NCBI GenBank assembly: GCA_009787945.1
Contig: WQSI01000070.1
Location: 1 to 9,259 of the forward strand
From: Defluviitaleaceae bacterium
Lineage (GTDB): Bacteria; Bacillota; Clostridia; Lachnospirales; WRAX01
DNA: 9,259 nt
Reading direction: 5' to 3'
In this document: positions 5,997 through 9,259 of the stretch, piece by piece
Layout: every line of letters begins with the position of its first letter
Position numbering within the stretch: position 1 is the stretch's first letter
Program-made: the position numbers and the translations under genes
The notes under the pieces: generated by a model
Told to the model about the DNA's origin: nothing
What the model saw: the letters and a program-made list of their open reading frames with translations, nothing else
The model's database searches: none

Positions 5997-6281
5997 ATGA
6001 GTGAAGAAAGACGGGCGGGAAGGCATAAATTGACGGTAGACCAACGGGAAAACGCCGTTATTACAGGGGTTTTGGATGTTATTTCTTTTGATGAAGGTCA
6101 GGTTGTTTGTGAAACAGACATGGGCGTGTTGGTTTTGCAGGGCGACAACCTTCATGTAGCAGCTTTAGATTTGGATAAAGGTACATTAAATATTTTTGGG
6201 CGGGTTACCGCAATGAATTACGAAGAAGATGCCCAGACAGGGCGCAAAAAAGGCTCAATGTTCGGCAAAATTTTTAAATAG
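5997..6281 (+). CDS. yabP: Sporulation protein YabP
   Basis: A 94-aa YabP/YqfC-family protein, made in the mother cell and needed for normal spore development in Bacillus. Visible family features are the opening H-K-L-T-V-D-Q-R-E-N-A-V-I-T-G-V-L-D-V-I-S-F-D segment, then strand-rich V-V-C-E-T-D-M-G-V-L-V-L-Q-G-D-N-L-H-V-A-A-L-D-L-D-K-G-T-L, and G-R-V-T-A-M-N-Y near the end. The C-terminal RKKGSMFGKIFK is basic. The ATG follows an exceptionally G-rich ribosome binding site with 6-bp spacing. It is 9 bp before the yabQ-divIC fusion, matching the yabP-yabQ-divIC order known in Bacillus, which supports all three identifications. I could not find a clean sigma-E promoter upstream. Confidence 0.94.
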   Translation: MSEERRAGRHKLTVDQRENAVITGVLDVISFDEGQVVCETDMGVLVLQGDNLHVAALDLDKGTLNIFGRVTAMNYEEDAQTGRKKGSMFGKIFK

Positions 6282-6290
6282 AGGTGGGCT

Positions 6291-7028
6291 ATGACTGCTG
6301 ATTTGACAGGTCAAGCCTTGACCTTTTTGATAACTGTTTTGGCAGGTTTTGCCTTTGGTTTGGTTTATGACGGCTTTCGGATTTTTCGCAAAATGCTGCG
6401 CCATTCCCCGTTGCTGACCGCCGTTGAGGATGTGCTTTTTTGGGTGCTGTCTGCCTTGTTGCTGTTTGCTTTGCTGATGCATGTAAATTTCGGTCAGGTG
6501 CGTTTTTTCACCTTCCTTGGCGTTGCCCTTGGGATAATTTTATATTTATGCACTCTAAGCCGCGTAATCATGCCCTTTGGCACAAGATGCGCCCTTGGCT
6601 TGCGAAAAAGTGCTGGAAAGGCAAAAAGGGGCTTGCACACCAGTGCCAAACGTGTTAAAATGAAAGGTACAAGTTTGGCGAGGGGTGTGAAGGTTTCTAT
6701 GGAGCAAAAGATTAAGCGAGTTGACAAGGTTGTTAAAGGCAGAAAAGTTGCCTTTGGTTTGAAAACCGTTTTGCAACTGCTTATTTTGATTGTTATCATA
6801 GGGGTTGCCTTGTATTTGGCAACTGGTCTTTTAGGGCGCATTAACGAAACCAACGCACAAACTGCGCAAATTGAAGCGCAAATTGTCCAGCAGGAAGAAC
6901 GCCAAAGAGAGCTTATGGACGAGGCAGAATATACCCAAAGTATAGAGTTCATCGAAAATGTAGCCCGCCAACATCTGCATCTATTACATAGGGATGAGAT
7001 TATTTTTATTATGATAGACGAGGATTAG
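6291..7028 (+). CDS. YabQ-DivIC fusion: spore cortex protein YabQ joined to a DivIC/FtsB septum-formation domain
   Basis: A single 245-aa frame carries two proteins that are separate in Bacillus. Residues 1-96 match YabQ, a membrane protein required for spore cortex formation: three membrane segments (about 8-26, 45-65, 72-94) with the family-like F-G-L-V-Y-D-G-F-R-I-F-R-K after the first. Residues 97-158 are a Lys/Arg-rich linker. Residues 159-181 form a fourth membrane segment, followed by a coiled coil (about 182-212) and the DivIC/FtsB-type ending Y-x-x-S-I-E-F-I-E-N-V-A-R-Q-H-L-x-L-L-H-R-D-E-I-I-F (214-239). Predicted topology is N-terminus outside, basic loops inside and coiled coil outside, which is what DivIC needs to act at the septum with FtsL/DivIB. 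The start is ATG 6291 behind GAGGTGG (6282-6288). No frameshift is apparent, and the join lies where yabQ and divIC are normally adjacent. Confidence 0.86.
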   Translation: MTADLTGQALTFLITVLAGFAFGLVYDGFRIFRKMLRHSPLLTAVEDVLFWVLSALLLFALLMHVNFGQVRFFTFLGVALGIILYLCTLSRVIMPFGTRCALGLRKSAGKAKRGLHTSAKRVKMKGTSLARGVKVSMEQKIKRVDKVVKGRKVAFGLKTVLQLLILIVIIGVALYLATGLLGRINETNAQTAQIEAQIVQQEERQRELMDEAEYTQSIEFIENVARQHLHLLHRDEIIFIMIDED

Positions 7029-7030
7029 AA

Positions 7031-7519
7031 ATGTTTGAATTTAAACCCAACAGTGACCTAAAAAAGAATTATGACCTGCTGCAAAAGGCAATTGACAGCC
7101 ATTTGGAGGATGAGGACAACCTGATTGCGAATTTAGCTAATATTGCAAGTTTTATATACACTGCCCTGCCAGATGTGAATTGGGCAGGGTTCTATTTGGC
7201 GGAAAATGGGCTTCTTATACTTGGACCTTTTTGCGGCAAGCCCGCCTGTGTTCGCATTTGCTTCGGTGCGGGGGTTTGTGGCACGGCGGCGCAGAATGGC
7301 GAAGTTGTTGTTGTGCCAAATGTACATGAATTTGATGGGCATATAGCCTGCGATGGCGAAACCAACTCAGAAATTGTGCTGCCTATCTTCAAGGGCGGCA
7401 AGGTTTTTGGGGTTTTGGATGTGGACAGCCCTATTCTTAACAGGTTTTCTCAAACTGACATAGAAGGGCTAACAAAAATCGCGGATAGCATAAGCCGATA
7501 TTTAGAAAGGTTGGCGTAA
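7031..7519 (+). CDS. msrC: Free methionine-(R)-sulfoxide reductase, GAF domain (fRMsr)
   Basis: Reduces free methionine-R-sulfoxide to methionine, using cysteine chemistry recycled by thioredoxin. The 162-aa product is one GAF domain, as is usual. It carries N-W-A-G-F-Y (50-55), G-P-F-C-G-K-P-A-C (65-73), G-x-G-V-C-G-T-A-A (79-87), V-H-x-F-x-G-H-I-A-C-D (98-108) and G-V-L-D-V-D-S-P. The three conserved cysteines are C73, C83 and C107; their spacing (10 and 24 residues) equals that of the E. coli enzyme. Two further cysteines (C68, C77) replace residues that are usually Gln and Pro. The start follows GAGGA (7020-7024) overlapping the end of the fusion gene, and tyrS begins 1 bp after the stop. 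It is probably translated from the yabP-tyrS transcript. Confidence 0.95.
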   Translation: MFEFKPNSDLKKNYDLLQKAIDSHLEDEDNLIANLANIASFIYTALPDVNWAGFYLAENGLLILGPFCGKPACVRICFGAGVCGTAAQNGEVVVVPNVHEFDGHIACDGETNSEIVLPIFKGGKVFGVLDVDSPILNRFSQTDIEGLTKIADSISRYLERLA

Positions 7520-7520
7520 A

Positions 7521-8699
7521 ATGAACGGTTTAGACATACTAAAGCAAAGAGGCTTCATTGCCCAAATGACCCACGAGAACGAAATGGACAAGCTTTTTAG
7601 TGAAAAAAAGGTTATTTTTTACAATGGTTATGACCCTACGGCGGATTCCCTTCATATTGGGCATTATGTGACGTTGATGGCGGCGGCATGGCTTCAAAAG
7701 GCGGGGCATGTTCCTGTTATTTTAATGGGCGGCGGTACTGGCATGGTAGGCGACCCTGACAAGGCAGACAAAATGCGCCCCCTGATGACTTTGGAAGAAA
7801 TTGACCACAATGTCAGCCGCTTCAATGCGCAAGTGAGCCGCTTTATTGACTTTTCTGAAGGCAAGGCGATTATGGTTGACAATGGCGATTGGCTTCGCCA
7901 TCTGAATTACACCCAGTTTATACGGGAATATGGAATACATTTTTCTGTTAACCGTATGCTTTCTGCTGACAAATATAAAACCAAATTTGAAGGTAGCGGG
8001 CTAAACTTTTTTGAGCTTAATTATGTTGTTATGCAAGCATATGACTTTTTGGAGCTTAACCGCCGCTTTGACTGTGACGTTCAGGCGGGGGGGAATGACC
8101 AATGGTCCAATATCGTGGCGGGGGTTGACCTTATCCGCCGCGTTGAGGGCAAAGATGCCTATGGTTTCACCTACAACCTGCTCTTGAAGGGTGATGGGGA
8201 GAAAATGGGGAAAACCGTCGGCGGTGCTACTTGGCTTGATGCGAACAAAACAGCCCCCCATGATTTTTACCAATATTTCCGCAATGTGCAGGATACAATT
8301 TTGCGCCAATACCTTTCAATGCTCACCTTTTTGCCTATGGAAGAAATTGACGAGCTAACTGCCCATGAAGGGGCAGGGCTTAACAAGGCGAAAGAAGTCC
8401 TTGCATATGAAGTTACAAAAATTGTCCATGGGCAAGCTGTGGCTGACGAGGTTAGCAGCGTGCGCATACCCACCAAAACCCTGCAAAAATCAGATTTTGC
8501 TGAGGGTATTAATATTTTAGATTTGCTTGTTTTGACGGAGCTTGTGCCTTCCAAATCAGAGGCTCGTAGAAATGTTCAGCAAGGGGGCATAATGCTAAAT
8601 GACCAAAAAGTAACCGACCCAGCCCATATGATTTCCGAAGGTGAAGGGTTGGTAATACAAAAGGGCAAGAAAATTTTTATAAAAATCACATTGGAATAA
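7521..8699 (+). CDS. tyrS: Tyrosyl-tRNA synthetase
   Basis: Attaches tyrosine to tRNA-Tyr. The 392-aa class Ic enzyme has the H-I-G-H motif (45-48) after Y-D-P-T-A-D-S-L, the tyrosine/ATP pocket N-Y-V-V-M-Q-A-Y-D-F and A-G-G-N-D-Q-W-S-N, and K-M-G-K-T (228-232) as the usual clostridial form of KMSKS. A C-terminal S4 RNA-binding domain from about residue 330 (PSKSEARRNVQQGGIMLND) completes it, so the protein is full length though somewhat shorter than the ~420-aa Bacillus enzyme. The ATG is 1 bp after the fRMsr stop, with AAAGG (about 7505-7509) upstream. No T-box leader is present in front of tyrS itself, so its expression may rely on the upstream operon. Confidence 0.97.
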   Translation: MNGLDILKQRGFIAQMTHENEMDKLFSEKKVIFYNGYDPTADSLHIGHYVTLMAAAWLQKAGHVPVILMGGGTGMVGDPDKADKMRPLMTLEEIDHNVSRFNAQVSRFIDFSEGKAIMVDNGDWLRHLNYTQFIREYGIHFSVNRMLSADKYKTKFEGSGLNFFELNYVVMQAYDFLELNRRFDCDVQAGGNDQWSNIVAGVDLIRRVEGKDAYGFTYNLLLKGDGEKMGKTVGGATWLDANKTAPHDFYQYFRNVQDTILRQYLSMLTFLPMEEIDELTAHEGAGLNKAKEVLAYEVTKIVHGQAVADEVSSVRIPTKTLQKSDFAEGINILDLLVLTELVPSKSEARRNVQQGGIMLNDQKVTDPAHMISEGEGLVIQKGKKIFIKITLE

Positions 8700-8703
8700 A
8701 ATT

Positions 8704-8740
8704 ATCGCCATTACCCCCTGTGAGGTAATGGCGATTTTGT
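8704..8740. terminator. Probable bidirectional intrinsic terminator between tyrS and the convergent membrane gene
   Basis: A 12-bp perfect stem, ATCGCCATTACC (8704-8715) with GGTAATGGCGAT (8724-8735), has an 8-base loop. On the + strand it is followed by TTTGTTT; on the - strand the bases after the stem read AATTTTATT. It lies 4 bp after the tyrS stop and 5 bp before the end of the convergent gene, so it probably serves both. Confidence 0.87.
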
Positions 8741-9259
8741 TTATAAGTTACGTGTGGCATCTTCCTTTACGGCATTGTTAAATTGGTGTAAAAGCACTAA
8801 ATACAAAATCAAAGCCAAGATATTGGCTATGGATGCGAATGTACCAATGTGCAGTCCTCCCATGGGTAAATTGGGCATCAAGAGCAATATCATATCGTTT
8901 TGCGCCACCATATCAGCTAGTATTGCTGGTGACAAAAACAGCATCACTAAACTATAGATGATAATTACACCTGTCACGATAGTGAATACTAAAGAGCCAC
9001 GTAATGGGGCGAAGCTTCCGCTATATAACCCATCCCGCAAGCCCTTAACCATCATCAAAGCCATTATTGACTGCAAAAGCGTGGCGGAGTAGACAAATAT
9101 AATATCAAGCAACATGTTTGGGGGCTGCTGGGCAGTGATTACGCCGCCTAAAATTGCATCAATCATTAAACCAAGCAACGCCATCCCAATCGCAAAGCCG
9201 AAAACACAGATGTTGATAATAAGATGAACCTGTATGAGTTTTAAGGCTGTAAAAATCTT
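8741..9259 (-). CDS. Multi-pass membrane protein of unknown function, N-terminus beyond the window
   Basis: I do not recognise the family. Reading leftwards, the frame is open from the window edge to TAA at 8741-8743. An ATG at 9182-9184 exists, but 25 further in-frame codons upstream continue the same hydrophobic character (LIQVHLIINICVFGFAIG) with no stop, so the true start is probably outside. About four membrane helices are visible: the one just named continuing into M-A-L-L-G-L-M-I-D-A-I-L-G-G, L-L-D-I-I-F-V-Y-S-A-T-L-L-Q-S-I-M-A-L-M, S-L-V-F-T-I-V-T-G-V-I-I-I-Y-S-L-V-M-L-F, and A-S-I-A-N-I-L-A-L-I-L-Y-L-V-L-L. The tail is short, charged and probably cytoplasmic (NNAVKEDATRNL). It converges on tyrS and shares its terminator. 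Confidence 0.78.
   Translation of the reverse strand, partial: KIFTALKLIQVHLIINICVFGFAIGMALLGLMIDAILGGVITAQQPPNMLLDIIFVYSATLLQSIMALMMVKGLRDGLYSGSFAPLRGSLVFTIVTGVIIIYSLVMLFLSPAILADMVAQNDMILLLMPNLPMGGLHIGTFASIANILALILYLVLLHQFNNAVKEDATRNL

Noticed and set aside
7480..7521. T-box or other riboswitch leader for tyrS
   Set aside because: Only 1 bp separates the fRMsr stop from the tyrS start, leaving no room for a leader.
8754..8957. A 67-aa plus-strand frame opposite the membrane-protein gene
   Set aside because: It is antisense to a longer, strongly hydrophobic frame with membrane-protein character, has no ribosome binding site, and begins just past the terminator.

Overview
The window looks like part of a chromosome from a spore-forming low-to-moderate-GC Firmicute, probably a member of the Clostridia. 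Four things point there: strong AGGAGG-type ribosome binding sites, the sporulation genes yabP and yabQ next to a divIC-type division module, a TTG start on metG, and family versions that look clostridial (WYL regulator, AlkZ-related protein, pyridoxamine-oxidase-like protein). The genus cannot be fixed from the sequence alone.

Layout. Positions 1-206 carry a compact 160-bp inverted-repeat mobile element (E1) flanked by TA, just in front of the metG ribosome binding site. Next come metG (methionyl-tRNA synthetase), a GNAT acetyltransferase and a WYL-domain regulator, overlapping or nearly so and closed by a terminator at about 3142-3172. A co-directional accessory cassette follows (3214-5936): a DJ-1/PfpI gene broken by a second inverted-repeat element (E2), an unrecognised 146-aa protein, an AlkZ-related protein, a SnoaL/NTF2-like protein and a pyridoxamine 5'-phosphate oxidase-like flavoprotein. 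A tight run of core genes then starts at 5997: yabP, a single ORF joining YabQ to a DivIC/FtsB-like domain, free methionine-(R)-sulfoxide reductase and tyrS. A hairpin terminator at 8704-8740 closes it and probably also serves the convergent membrane-protein gene, which runs off the right edge.

How the genes relate. metG and tyrS supply charged tRNAs, and the fRMsr-type reductase recovers oxidised free methionine. yabP and the YabQ-DivIC fusion belong to spore formation and septation. The middle cassette looks like a small group of stress, repair or detoxification proteins next to a possible ligand-sensing WYL regulator, but no direct regulatory link can be shown from sequence.

Most interesting signals. 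(1) E1 and E2 have unrelated tips but share an inner arm (32 of 42 positions by hand alignment) and a central CATACC-N4-GGTATG hairpin, so they look like two members of one family of small non-coding mobile elements. (2) E2 sits in the DJ-1 gene with a TA duplication, and removing it restores the reading frame exactly. (3) YabQ and DivIC are fused in one polypeptide whose predicted topology is self-consistent.
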